Assembly (NCBI RefSeq): GCF_030867095.1
Contig: NC_081829.1
Location: 47,427,036-47,491,035 of the forward strand
Length of the DNA: 64,000 bases
Origin: Alligator mississippiensis
Taxonomy: Eukaryota > Chordata > Crocodylia > Alligatoridae
Direction of reading: 5' to 3'
Position numbers and translations under genes: made by a program. The notes beneath the pieces were generated by a model. That model searched no databases. It was not told the origin of the DNA and saw only the letters and a list, made by a program, of their open reading frames with translations. Below, piece by piece: positions 33,641-44,546 of this stretch (positions are counted from its first letter, which is position 1; the number at the start of each line of letters is the position of its first letter).

Positions 33641-34200
33641 CCTCGCTTCCACCCCAGTACCAGGAGACCCCGAGTAACCCCAGGGCACCTTGACCTCAAG
33701 TAACCCCAAGCTACCCCAAAACACCCCCTAGTGTTAACACACAGCCATGAAAGTGTGTTTGTGTGTTTATGTATGTGCATATAATTGTGTATGAACCCAC
33801 AGAGTGTTTGTGTAGTTTGCGTGTATGTGTGTATATAATCTTGCATCATGCCCTCCTGTCTAACACTGCAATATTGAGATCCTGAGGGTTGGCCTGGCAC
33901 CTGTCAAGTCAATAGTGTAAGCCCCAGGCTAGGGCCACCATTTGCTGCACGCAGTGTGTGGAGCTAGACCAGGCACGCATGCTCCACACAGTACATGACA
34001 CGGGGGTCAATCCAGGGAGTCCTGGGTCCATGCGGATTGGGCCCACACACAGGCCCCATACTCTGGAACCATTGCACAAGGCTGCTCTGGCGTGAGCACC
34101 TCATGCAGCGTGTGCCAGCTTCATTTCTAAGCCCCACACTGGGGCTAGCATGCACTGCACATAGCATGCAGGACTGGCCCAGGCTGTGCTACTGGATGAG
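33641..34200. repeat. Low-complexity and GC-rich repeat sequence
   Basis: A short AACCCCAAG(C/G)TACCCC repeat lies near 33660-33725, a TG-rich stretch (GTGTGTTTGTGTGTTTATG) at 33750-33845, and a GC-rich block with repeats of AAGCCCCA(G/C)(G/A)CT(A/G)GGGC at 33920-34200. Confidence 0.5.
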
Positions 34201-34475
34201 GTGAAAACTTCTACTTCTAGATGAAGATACAGCAGAATGATCTAACTCAAACCACAGTTGGTATTTACTTTTATCTTCTATTTTTCTGGGCTTGGACTCA
34301 CTTGTTTGTGTTCTTGACTTACAAATGTACAATACAAAGAAACTAAATTATGAATGTAACTAATTCCATAATTCCGTAGTTATTCAGAAATGTATGTATT
34401 TTTACCTGGAGGTGAAAAATAGCATGAGATGGTTTGATTGAAGCCAGACATATATATTCATAAGCTGGTCCCTAC

Positions 34476-35154
34476 CTGTCATCTAGCCGATCTAGTAGTT
34501 CACCACTTATTCTGCGTCCTGGTGTTGGTGGCTCAACATTGACACTTGATGGCTCACTCTGCCAACCTGTAATGGAAGACATTTCCTGTTCTGCTTGCTG
34601 AACATCTTTAAGAATAGACCATACTTTTTCTTCTGTCATCTCCTCTGACTCAACTCCTTCTTCAAGATGAATGTCCTCAAATAGCGATTTAAGCTTTTCT
34701 TCTGTCATCTCCTCATCAGTACCAGACTTTTCTCTCTCATGCTGTTCAATTCTCACTCCTCTTTGACTAGGCTCTTCACCCTGCATTTGTTTTGAGTACT
34801 TATCATCTTTCGTCATCCCAGCATAAATACCAAGATACCGTGGATAATCATCAAGGTCCTCCAACTGGCTCTGGCCTGTGGAAATATTTTTAACTGTTCC
34901 TTCTCTAGGCACTGAGAAATTGAATTTGCTGTCTTCCAGTGTTGTGTCTTCTTCAGTCACCACTGGTGGTCCTGTTGCTGTACCATCTATATTCTCCTGT
35001 GAAGTTACTAACACATCACTCAGTCTACTAGGAGTTCTAAGGGGTGACTCTATACTAGAGATATTACTAAAGAAATCATCTTGTTGGAAGGGGGTGGGTG
35101 GTACGAAGCGCAACCCAGTGGGAGTTTCCAGTTCCACTTGAATGGTGGGGTAAC
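34476..35154 (-). CDS. ANK3: ANK3 C-terminal regulatory exon, alternative acceptor inside
   Basis: This 679-bp exon encodes YPTIQVELETPTGLRFVPPT at its start and GRRISGELLDRLDD near its end. It is part of the C-terminal regulatory domain. The acceptor is CCTTAG before 35154 and the donor GTAGGG after 34476. It contains two related acidic segments beginning EEMTEEK. An internal acceptor, CCATTACAG before 34566, has the same phase and would start at G-W-Q-S-E. Known ankyrin-G forms include both DG-YP and DG-WQ junctions (from memory), so this acceptor is probably used, giving a 91-bp short version. Confidence 0.93.
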
Positions 35155-37592
35155 CTAAGGAAGACAGTACATTTGGACTGACTGGAATGAAATATGGAGC
35201 AACAAATAAGCAAACATGTAAAATGACTGAATTATATAAAATATGAAAAATGTATGATAAAATGAGAACGTAAATTTGGTAATTTACTGGTTTGTCCTAA
35301 ATGAATGCAACAAAAATTAGAGTTGCTAAAATGACTGGCCCAATGCAGCTACTGCTTTTTGACTATTTTGGAAAAAATAGTCAGTAAACGTTTAATGATT
35401 TGAATTGCAGCCATTTTAATATTTTATAGCTATAGCACATTCCCTTATGAGACTGCAAATGAATAAAATGGATAGGGTTGTTTGTCCTTCTGATATCAAA
35501 TAGTATTTTATAGCCAGATTATAAATATTTCCTTTTTTATTATTTTAGTTCTTGCAAACACAATGGCCATAATTTCAAGGAATAGGTAGTTCATAATGCA
35601 GGACAACCAATTTCTTCAAATATCTTTCTAGAAGAGGCCCACATTTTCAATATCTCGGTTTAAAAAAAATACACAATACTTGCAATAGCTATGTACTAGG
35701 AGCTTTGTATCTCCCATTTAATTATTGCACCATAAAATGGATTTAAGGATAAAGAATACAAATGAACCTTAGTGAGGACAGTAAAGGAGATTTTCAAATG
35801 CAGCAGGAAAAAATCTAAAAAACAAGCAGGTTAACAAAAGGATTAGAGAACACAGAAATCACAAGGGAAGATCTATATAAAAATTTCAGGTACAGTAAAG
35901 TTATATAGATGAGAGGATTGTGGTGAGTAAGGAGATCTTGGAGACTGAAGTGATCTTGGTGACATGGGTGCAATCAGAAACACTGATCAAATAAAGAGAG
36001 AAAAGAAAAGATAAGCAATAAAAACATGAGAAGAAAACCATTCTCAAGGATTAGACTGAATATACACAAACAAATGACAATGGAATGTACACTCCAGCAA
36101 AGAAATATTAGGTTCAATAGCCTAAAAAAAGGAAGAAATGTCTTGGGGTTAAAGTGACAGTGCTGTCTACATAGGGAGGTGAATTATAGATTTTTTTCTT
36201 GAATCAGCTGAGAGAAAGGTAAAGCGTGGTCTGGTCGTGGTGAGGAAAGGAAGCTTGAGGCAAGTTCAGAGAAGAGAGGAGAGACAAAAAAGCAACTGCA
36301 GAGAAACACATTTCCTTCCTAAAACACTTTGCTGTTATGATTAAAAGTCATAAACAACATTTAAAGAGGAACTTTCTTAAAATGTCAACAGAAAATTATA
36401 TATGCAATGCAATGATTCAATGACCAATCATGCTACTTAATAATGGAGATATGCTGAAATTATGTGCTTTACATTGGAGAATCTTCATTTAATTTAAAGA
36501 GAAAAGATTTAAGACATCAGTATACGTATAAATAAAATAAAAAAAGGAAGAAACTGCATCTAAGAGCATTTAAATCTTATCTAAAGAACTCTACACAATA
36601 TTTTCTGACTGACAAAAATCAAAATCAGAGATGAGGTGCCAATGCCTGCCCTCAGTGTATCTAAAAGATCAATCATTTAATAACAAAAATAACTGTAATT
36701 AGTATCTCCACAGTTTGCTTATGGCAATTCTGTTGTATATATCAGAACTCCATTTATCCTGCAGTTCTTGACTTTTATCTAACTCAAAATGAATGCAACT
36801 TCTATAATTCCATTATATATTTGCAGGGTGAAATCTATTATATATTTTCACTGAATATGATGAGTGAAATAGATATTTTCTTATGTGAAAACTAAACATT
36901 CTCTTGTTTCTAAGCTGCTATTGTAAATATAGAAAATTGTGCAATTTCTTAGGGTTTCAAATGAAAATAATCAAAAACTGGAATTCATTTGTCTAAAAGT
37001 TACACGTTGGTAAACCATAAGTTCTTTTTACCATATGCCATTACCAAACACCCAATTATTTCTTTTTTAAAATGTCCTACTGTCTTGTCTATGGAAATGA
37101 AACCAATTAATATATTTTTTCAGGTAATTTGGGGAAAAGTATCATACAAACTACAGTCAAAATGTATTTTTATTACATAAGCAAGTATCTAATTTTATGT
37201 ATGATCTGTGTATACATGATCCTTGATTTGTGAATTAAAGGAGAACAAGACATTAGTCCCCATCTATCTACAATGAAGTTAGTGGGAAGAACTTTGCTTA
37301 TTTGTATTGCAAGGATCAGACCCTTAACTTTGAGATGTAAAACTTATATGAAATGAAAATTGAGAATACTATACAAGTACATATGACATTTTTGTATGAT
37401 TATCACATATGTGAGATTTTAAAACTTAAAGTAAAAATGTTCAAGCAGGTAGCAAAATTAAGATGTTGGAAAGGAAAATATCTTAATATGAAATAAAATG
37501 AATCCTTCCTAATTTACTCTTTTTATTTCAGGTATGTTTCTTGTATGAGTAGATGTGTCTTTGGATTAAAGATGGGCATAGAATTCAATTAC
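35155..37592 (-). other. ANK3: ANK3 intron, AT-rich unique sequence
   Basis: No repeats or genes are recognised; AG-rich text at 35800-36300 is unassigned. Confidence 0.55.
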
Positions 37593-37736
37593 CATCGATA
37601 GGATCATGAAAAACATTATTTTCATCTGCAAAGCTTCTGGTGCCTGAAATATTTCCATAATCAAATATTGGTCCTTCCAACAGGGTCACAATGTCTATTC
37701 GATTAATTTTTGTCAATACAGTGGTTAAGGCATCAG
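37593..37736 (-). CDS. ANK3: ANK3 exon, death domain part 3
   Basis: This 144-bp exon encodes DALTTVLTKINRIDIVTLLE then GPIFDYGNISGTRSFADENN and VFHDPID. It completes the death domain and opens the C-terminal domain. The acceptor CCAG is preceded by a run of twelve T. The donor is GTAATT. It ends with a single G of a Gly codon, which can pair with either of two GT-starting acceptors in the next exon (35154 or 34566). Confidence 0.95.
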
Positions 37737-37892
37737 CTGGAAAAAAAAAAAAGATAGAAATATGTGAGAAAAAAAGTCTGCCATTATGAGCTTTCCAATT
37801 ATTTTTCTCAGTCCCATTCATACTAGATACATTAAAAGTTGCTGAGACAAATTTCTGCCTCAATTTAAATCTGGAAAGGTATGCTATCATTT

Positions 37893-38012
37893 ACCCTAGA
37901 GGACTCCAAGAGAAGACTGAATGGTCACCTGACCCCAGATGTCTTTCCCACTCATGCAGGGGGCTGGACCTGATGATGCTTCAGGGTCCCTTCTAGCCCT
38001 ATGATTCTATGA
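37893..38012 (+). mobile_element. CR1 3' end
   Basis: The stretch ends GGGTCCCTTCTAGCCCTATG followed by ATTCTATGAC, the characteristic CR1 3' terminus with its short ATTCTATG repeat. It begins within the intron shortly after the exon at 37736. Confidence 0.85.
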
Positions 38013-38094
38013 CTAGTTTCCTTAAGAAATCATTCTGCCGCATACTTACATGAGATTTCCATTCAATATGAGTCTTTTTCATAATTAATTATAT

Positions 38095-38170
38095 CACATC
38101 ATTCTATATATATAAATAAAAGGCTTAGTCCATCTGTCTGTGTCTGTCTATCTGTCCGTCCATAATGGGG
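38095..38170 (+). repeat. (TA)n and (CTGT)n-like repeat
   Basis: TATATATAAATAAAAGGCTT is followed by TCTGTCTGTGTCTGTCTATC, a low-complexity stretch that often marks transposon ends in reptiles. Its family is not assigned. Confidence 0.5.
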
Positions 38171-38894
38171 GCATGGACGGATTAAATAATATATCCTCTT
38201 ACTATCAGAACCAAATATTCTTCTACTAGATTTGTCATTCAGTAAGTAATCATGGCACCTTAGGGACTAATTGTTTCAGAGAGACAGAGGCATAATGAGC
38301 TCCTGGCCTGGGGGTGGGGAGGGATATGGATATGCTGACCACTGGCAGGGGGTAAGAGGAGATGTGGGTCAGGGGAAAGGAAGTTACTTGCCTGGGCTAT
38401 TGCCTCTGCTGCTGTAGCAGAATTCATTTTGGCAACAGAAGCCTCAAAGCTGGATTCCCTGGTAGCTGGGCCTGGTACCCCATTTGATCCCCTGCCCCTC
38501 ACCAGTCCCCAGTATCCCCAATGCATGCTGCTTGCTCTGGCAAAGGCTCCCTGGGGGACAGGGGTGAGAAGCACCATTCTGTTTGCCCCACTCACCCCAG
38601 ATATAGTTTGGTGCAGTGTGTGCTGACCAGCTCTCTGAACTATGGCTGGGCCAGGGCAGTGTAAGACAGCACTGTGACAGACTGCTGGAGCGGGGGAGGG
38701 GGCAGGGAGCTATGGGATTCTCACACCCTCTCATAGTTGGAACAGGGGCTGGTGTCCTGCTCACTCAGCCCTAGTTATGCTACTGCAGAGGCACAAAGTT
38801 CTGTAGGCAACAACTTATGGCAGAAACAGAAACTTCTATAAAGAAGGAAACAGGAAAAGCATAGGGGAAACCTAGATGTCAGTTTTGCCACTCA
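38171..38894. other. ANK3: GC-rich intron segment, unassigned
   Basis: It contains GC-rich text at 38280-38790 with open frames in both strands that look like composition effects. No function or repeat family is recognised. Confidence 0.35.
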
Positions 38895-39080
38895 TCAACA
38901 CAGACCATATCATCACTGGACTCAGCAACACACCTGGGGGCTCATTCACCTGCTTTTCTACCAATGTCACATACACCATCACGTGCTTAGTGTTCCTCTA
39001 ATGTCTTCACTGGCCAGATGGGGAAATCCCTACCTAAAAGAATGAATGGGTTCTAATTCAACATTAGTTCCAGAACACAC
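38895..39080 (+). mobile_element. Penelope-like element fragment (GIY-YIG-type region), by inference
   Basis: Plus-strand translation gives GSFTCFSTNVTYTITCLVFL, stop, CLHWPDGEIPT. It resembles the T-N-V-x-Y-A-I-x-C...Y-I-G-Q-T region of the endonuclease domain in sauropsid Penelope-like elements, with key residues lost. The family assignment is from memory. Confidence 0.45.
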
Positions 39081-39099
39081 TAAAGACTCTGGCAGAACA

Positions 39100-39660
39100 C
39101 TTTGAACTGGACTGGGCCTCAAAGATGAAATGCCCAGGGAGGTTAATGTGTTTATTAATTATTTGGATGCTGGAATATAGAGCTTTCTGGGAAAATTTGC
39201 AAATGGCATGAAACACACTGGAGGACAGGAGCATAATTCAGAAAGAACTTTGATATACTAGAAAGCTGGGCTGAAGCCAATGGGATAAAATTGTCATGCA
39301 AGGTGCTATGTGTCAGGAAGAATAATAAAAAACACAGGTAAAAAAAAAGGGGTGACAACTGGCTGGATGGCAGCACTACAAAGAAGGATCTAAGAGTCCT
39401 AGCAGATCAGACTTGTATTGAGTCTGCAGTGTAATGCAGCTAAAGGAGAACACCTCTTCCCCACCACTGCAAAGTAAGATGCAAAATAATGGTTTGAAGT
39501 TGCAACAAATTAGGTTTTGAATGAATATCAGGAAAAATGTCTTCATTGTTAGAATAGTGAGGCAGTAGAATGCTTATGGAAGTTGTGGAATCTCCTCCTT
39601 TGAAGGTTTTTAAGAAGACATTGGATAAACATTGCTCAGTGATATAGTTTAGGAGCAGCT
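39100..39660 (+). mobile_element. CR1/L2-like LINE fragment (reverse transcriptase C-terminus)
   Basis: The plus strand encodes VNVFINYLDAGI, GKFANGMKHTGG and MNIRKNVFIVRIVRQ, degraded versions of CR1-type motifs around FADDTKL and the C-terminal RKNFFTVRVAKVW. Several stops are present. Its 3' tail probably continues at 40440-40497 and 41563-41635, on either side of a later insertion. Confidence 0.65.
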
Positions 39661-40439
39661 ATGCCTGGATATGCTGTAAAAAGGAATAGTTGGAAACCCA
39701 TGAGACCCTCCCTGCCATGGATCACTGAAAGATCAGGAGAAAAGTTCTGCAGTCCAGAGAGAACCATGATCAGCAGCAGAAGAATGAAGCAGAGTTCCCC
39801 AATGAGCTTAGCTACAGAAGAAGATAAAAGGGGGCAGGAAATGTTTATGAAGGAAATAGGGTTACAGAAAGTCCTGCTCTCCAGTTAGGGGATGTGGCAT
39901 GTAGAGTTACGTTTGCTGCCCCCGTTTGCAGAGCAGAATGTAGGGTGTTTGGTTTTCCCCATGCTGGTTGTCACATGGAGTTGGGATGGAATTTTTCCTC
40001 CTCCAGTTGCTACAATGTCAAGGTTTTTCAAATATTTATTTATTTATTTATTGTTTTACCTTCCTCAGAAACATTGGGTGTTGTTAGCAGCCAAAGCTGA
40101 GGATTTTGACTACAGTGTTCCCCTGATACTGCTGGAACTAAAACCTGTAAGTTCCTGGTTAGGGGGTCTTGCTTTTCAATTCAGAGTCAGATACATATAT
40201 AATTAGGTAAGAATTTTATCTCGCAATCAGATTGGCATGTACAGCACGGGTTTTTTATATCCTCCTCCGTAGTGGGGCCTTGGCTATATTCCTTGTGTTT
40301 CTAATCTTCGCAGTGGCAGGACACTGACAGGCCCTCATCTCCCTGCTTGACTGGTGGCAGATTAAGGTGTTATTGGTGTTTTTGAACAATGTATCTTATA
40401 TGCCTTGCAACAGGATTGTTTGTATATTTTTAGTAATAG

Positions 40440-40497
40440 GTTATGAAAAGCACTTAGGGGATGGTTTGGATAGGGGTGATCCTGCCTTGATTAGGTC
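40440..40497 (+). mobile_element. CR1-type 3' tail, left piece
   Basis: GGGTGATCCTGCCTTGATTA fits the start of the 3' tail of CR1/L2-like LINEs. It stops where the element at 40498 begins. Confidence 0.65.
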
Positions 40498-41562
40498 TAG
40501 GGGTAGACATTAAAAAAGCCTGAGCCAGAACTGATTCAATCTTTGCAGGTTAGTCTAACCTGCCTAGGCTGAGCCAGTTTGTAACTGCACAGACATCCCC
40601 TCTGGACTGAAAAAATGTAGGCACATGCCTGCAGTGGAACAGCCCTCCCTTCCCTTCCAGAGTGCTGAGCTAAGGGGGGCATGGCCAGACCCCAGCAGGA
40701 TGCTCTGATTAGGGACATCTGCCTGCGCCATCCCAGGCTTTTCCCAGCTTGCTACTCAAGGGGCGGAAGTATGGCCAGCCCCCAGCCCCAGGCTAGCACT
40801 CTGAGGCAAGGGGAGGTAGAGGGTGCAGTGCATGCATCTGTTGATGATATGGAGCTTTTCAATCTCCCTCTTCCTGCTTCTTTATACTGTCTGCAGCAAA
40901 CTGACAGGTGAACAAGTCAACAGGGGGCTGATAATAGTGTTTATCACCCCATCAGCAAAACAATAGTCTCTCTCATTAGTTGAAGCTCTTCTGAAACTGC
41001 TTTTTCCAAGGAAGGAAGGAGGGACCTTAACAGCTGACCTGTTGATTAGCTCCCTAAATGGACACTGTCCTGTTTGCCTATCCAAATGAAATTGGAGAAA
41101 CACACAGAGACACCTCTCAGCATAAGATAGCATACCACATGCCTAAGGTTCATGGGGCTGTGGAAGATGGGAGGGGGGTTCCCTGCTTGAGCAGCAAGCG
41201 GGTGTGGCAGGAGGAAGCCAGGCAGATCCTGCTGTGTCTGCAGTCTCTGCTGGAGCTCTGGCCAGGGAGAAGGGGGAGGGGCCAGCTCTGCTGTCTGGAG
41301 TAGACAGCCCCACCCAGCCCAGAGAGCATGCTAGGAGTGCTGGAAGACTCTAGTTTAACTTAAACCAGGAAGGGGTCTGGGACAGACTGCATAAACCGGT
41401 TTAACCCAAATCAGTTAAGTCTGATACTACATTCAACCAGGTTTATCTTAAATCAATTTCAGCCATTTTGAAACTGGTTTATGTGCACTGAACTTATGTT
41501 CTGTTACAGGTTTAAACCAGTTTGTGATCACTTAAACCGGTTTATGTGTAATGACATCCCTA
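40498..41562 (+). mobile_element. Complete DNA-transposon-like element (TAGGGGTAGACATTA ends)
   Basis: This 1,065-bp element starts TAGGGGTAGACATTA and ends TAATGACATCCCTA, inverted termini. It contains CCGGTTTA-type subterminal repeats and a GC-rich middle. Partial copies lie at 13808-14165, 16719-17350 and, inverted, 17389-17660. It splits a CR1 tail, so it inserted after the CR1. It has no recognisable transposase, so it is non-autonomous. Confidence 0.75.
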
Positions 41563-41635
41563 CCCCAGGGGGTTGGGACTTGACAACTTCTGGAGGTTCA
41601 TCTTGGCCTTACTGTTTTGTGATTCTATGACTTCA
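41563..41635 (+). mobile_element. CR1-type 3' tail, right piece
   Basis: GGGGGTTGGGACTTGACAAC through TTTTGTGATTCTATGAC is the end of a CR1/L2-like 3' tail. It continues the text interrupted at 40497. Confidence 0.7.
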
Positions 41636-41739
41636 GACTAGCTATCCTTAAACAATAGAACTTTAAAAACCAACTTGAATCTGAAATTGTAGAAGAAGAG
41701 ATTATGCAGACTTGATTGTATTAATTATGGTCTCAACAG

Positions 41740-42002
41740 GGTCCAGGACTTCTTATTCCATTACCTGGACCATCTGTTAAGTCCAATGTCCATCCAGGTT
41801 TTAACTACTTTGTTTATCTCAGTCTAACCTACCCACTTATTACCTCTCTCAACAGTCCCTGCCCCTTTTCCTTCTATATAAAGGGGGTTTTTTTCTGCGA
41901 ATCCTTTCCTGAAAAAATAGGCTGCTGCCTATGAAAGCTCATGCCTCTTAGACCCTACCTTCTGCCTGACTTCAGATTAGCATGGCTTTATACATCTGTA
42001 GA
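41740..42002 (+). mobile_element. Interspersed repeat tail, Penelope-like by inference
   Basis: It contains CCTGAAAAAATAGGCTGCTG, CTATGAAAGCTCATGCCTCT and ends GATTAGCATGGCTTTATACA, which resembles the reverse complement of the tail at 10903. The family assignment is uncertain. Confidence 0.45.
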
Positions 42003-42589
42003 AATGTCACTGTACTTGTAGAAACAGTAGGATTGTTAAGTATATGGCTAATGAATGAGGAATGTGATCATATTTAGATACGGTGAAATCTTGTTACTGC
42101 TCGTGTAAAAACAATTCTCTACATGACACCCTCTCATGCCATCTTTACATTTCATATGTTGTTTTGGTTATATCATAAGATATTCAAAGAAAGAAAAGGT
42201 CTCTCCCATAAAACACAAAATAACCAGAACAGAATAAAACCAGTGCCTTTTCAGTGAATCAGAAGTGGGCCTTGGTAGGGGAGCCCATACAAGAAATGTG
42301 CATCTTTTGCTAGACAGTGATTGGCTGATGGAATTACATCTCTGCAGAACACCACTAGCCCACCCCAGATATTGAGAGATGGAGTGAAAACCAACAGGTA
42401 TAAAGGCTGGTATATTTGTCCTCTGGAGAATTTCACCCCACTACCAAGTTTGGACTTCAACAGACATGCGCAGAGAGCACTTATTACAAAAAATATACAC
42501 ATTCATGTACAGGCTGCACTTTGTAGACATGACAATATGTGAAGTCATGTATAATTCATAAACAACAAAAAGAACTGCTCTGAACTTAC

Positions 42590-42721
42590 TTGTAGCATTT
42601 TTCCCATCTCTGGTAACCCATTTTTTTAATAACATGAAGCTCTGAGCAATCAGCGAGTTTGGGTTTTCTACTCGTATTTGATTAATTTCATCCACAGAAA
42701 AATTCAGTTCCCTTGCCAGTT
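42590..42721 (-). CDS. ANK3: ANK3 exon, death domain part 2
   Basis: This 132-bp exon encodes [20 protein letters not shown] then [20 protein letters not shown] and KNAT, the core helices of the ankyrin death domain. The acceptor is TTTATAG and the donor GTAAGT. It starts with two bases of a split Glu codon and ends phase 1. The ankyrin death domain does not carry a known apoptotic role; it sits between the spectrin-binding and C-terminal regulatory parts. Confidence 0.96.
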
Positions 42722-43841
42722 CTATAAAGCAAGAAAAAAAACACACTGTAAAAACACATTGTAATCATCATGTCAGGCTTATATCTTATGTATTCTGTGA
42801 AAGTAACAGCTTCATTAGGTTATACATATGAATTCACATCAACAAAAATATAACACAAATTGATCATTTATAGGATAATGACAACAACAGGTATTAAAGT
42901 ATCATTCTTTAATTTGGAAAGAAAAAAATCATACCATATCTGTGTAATAATTGGCCTATTACGTAATATGTTGTATCTACATGCAATACATCACACATAC
43001 AAAAAAAAAAAAAAAAAAAAAAATCACTGCAGAGGTCACCCCACACTGATTTTTACAATCTTATATGTTCAAGTACTTGGTATCCACATAGAGGGAATTA
43101 GATTTGCATTGATGTACAATTTGTAACTGCAGAACTAGTAAAATTAATGTAATGGGCTGAATACCTATAGGTGCTGTTGTATACAAACTTCTAGTGCTCA
43201 ACACTGGAAAAATCAGAATTCTGGAACTGAGGGAATGTCAGTCTGGACCAAACCAATGGTCTTTCTCTTGACCCTGTCATGACCCGACACTTTAGGGCAA
43301 GGTGTCAAACTCAACCGTGCGAGGAGGGCATCCAGATCTGAAGGAAAGATCTGGACCTGGCAGTGACAGTTGTCAATTGTCCCCTGAACAATGACATGCA
43401 TCATCAACAGGAATCCCTACCTGGAAATTTGGCAGGGGGACCTCCACTGAACTCCTGGCTCCTGAAAGAGCCCCATGGGCCATATGAAATGGTTCTTTGG
43501 GCCACATCTTTAGCATCTCTGCTTTCAGGCAATCATTTTGAGATTAATATTAAAGTGACTTCAATTATTTTAAATAAAAGGCATAATTATTTGTTATTAT
43601 AATTTTCAATTACATTTCTATTGAAATTTATAAATGTTTATACAGACTCTAGTTTTGTGAGATGGAGAGCTCTGCCTACAACATGCACAGTACCATTAAT
43701 GCCACACAACTTCAAAAGAACCTGAAGGTGCCTGGCCTTTAAACTGTAAAGGACATGTAAAGCCTAACTAGAAAAGATTATTTGCAAAAGTAATGACTGT
43801 AAAATCCCAGGATTGATTGTACTGACATAATGAAAATTTAC
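42722..43841 (-). other. ANK3: ANK3 intron inside the death domain region
   Basis: AT-rich. It has a 23-base poly-A run at 43000-43022 and a segment at 43290-43545 with GTGTCAAACTCAACCGTGCG and GGGCCATATGAAATGG that looks like a decayed MITE. No other feature is seen. Confidence 0.45.
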
Positions 43842-43916
43842 CTGTCCAGCTAAGTCCCAGGTGATCAGCTACAATTGCCATCCTTATATCGGTACGCTCA
43901 CATGGACTCTGTGGAC
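43842..43916 (-). CDS. ANK3: ANK3 exon, death domain part 1
   Basis: This 75-bp exon encodes PQSPCERTDIRMAIVADHLG then LSWT, the start of the death domain. The acceptor is AATCACAG and the donor GTAAAT. Its first two bases complete a split codon, and it ends with one base of the next Glu. It can join either to the giant exon (Thr-Gly-Pro-Gln) or to the exon at 56591 (Met-Ser-Pro-Gln), both in frame. Confidence 0.95.
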
Positions 43917-44546
43917 CTGTGATTTACAATTCCTTGATTAGAAAAATTGTGTAAAGAGTTCTCCAATACTGGACAATAGCTTATTATAATATTTAATATT
44001 TTAATCTTACTAAGTTGATGGTGTTCATGTTGTCTACTCAAATGATTGTGTCCTAATAACCTATACATAATTTATTTTCACAGCTGTTATTTATACTTTC
44101 AGCTCCGTAAGGCCAAATATCAAGCTACATGATGTTGTAGTATAATGAAACCAAACATGCTGACAACCTAGTTACTGGACTGTACACAAGTTGTTCAAGA
44201 ACCCCCCAAAAAAACACCAGGATTGAATTAACACCTACTTTCTCTACTTTGACAAAATTAATTTTGCTATCACAAAAGAAAATTTTTCAAGTTTTGAGTT
44301 ACACAATATTCTTAGCATGCATCACTATCTGTCTACAGTACAGAATTTGTTTAACAGGAAGAAAGAAGAGTATAAGACAGCACATACAGATGACAATGAC
44401 AGAATGAGAACTACAGTAAATCACTCCACAAACAATCACAACAGTTCATGCACTAGGATCAACAAGTTGAAAGTTTTACAAACTAGGCTTGATCTCCACG
44501 AGGTGAGCCATGAGAGCTCCAGAAACCTGACTGCCTTCATTCTCAC
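43917..44546 (-). other. ANK3: ANK3 intron after the giant exon
   Basis: A 630-bp intron with no recognised repeat. It separates the giant exon from the first death-domain exon. Confidence 0.6.

Noticed and set aside
44476..44546. Extension of the giant open frame past 44547
   Set aside because: A strong donor (GTGAGA) sits at 44541-44546, and the next exon matches ankyrin-G in phase. The residues after it do not match.
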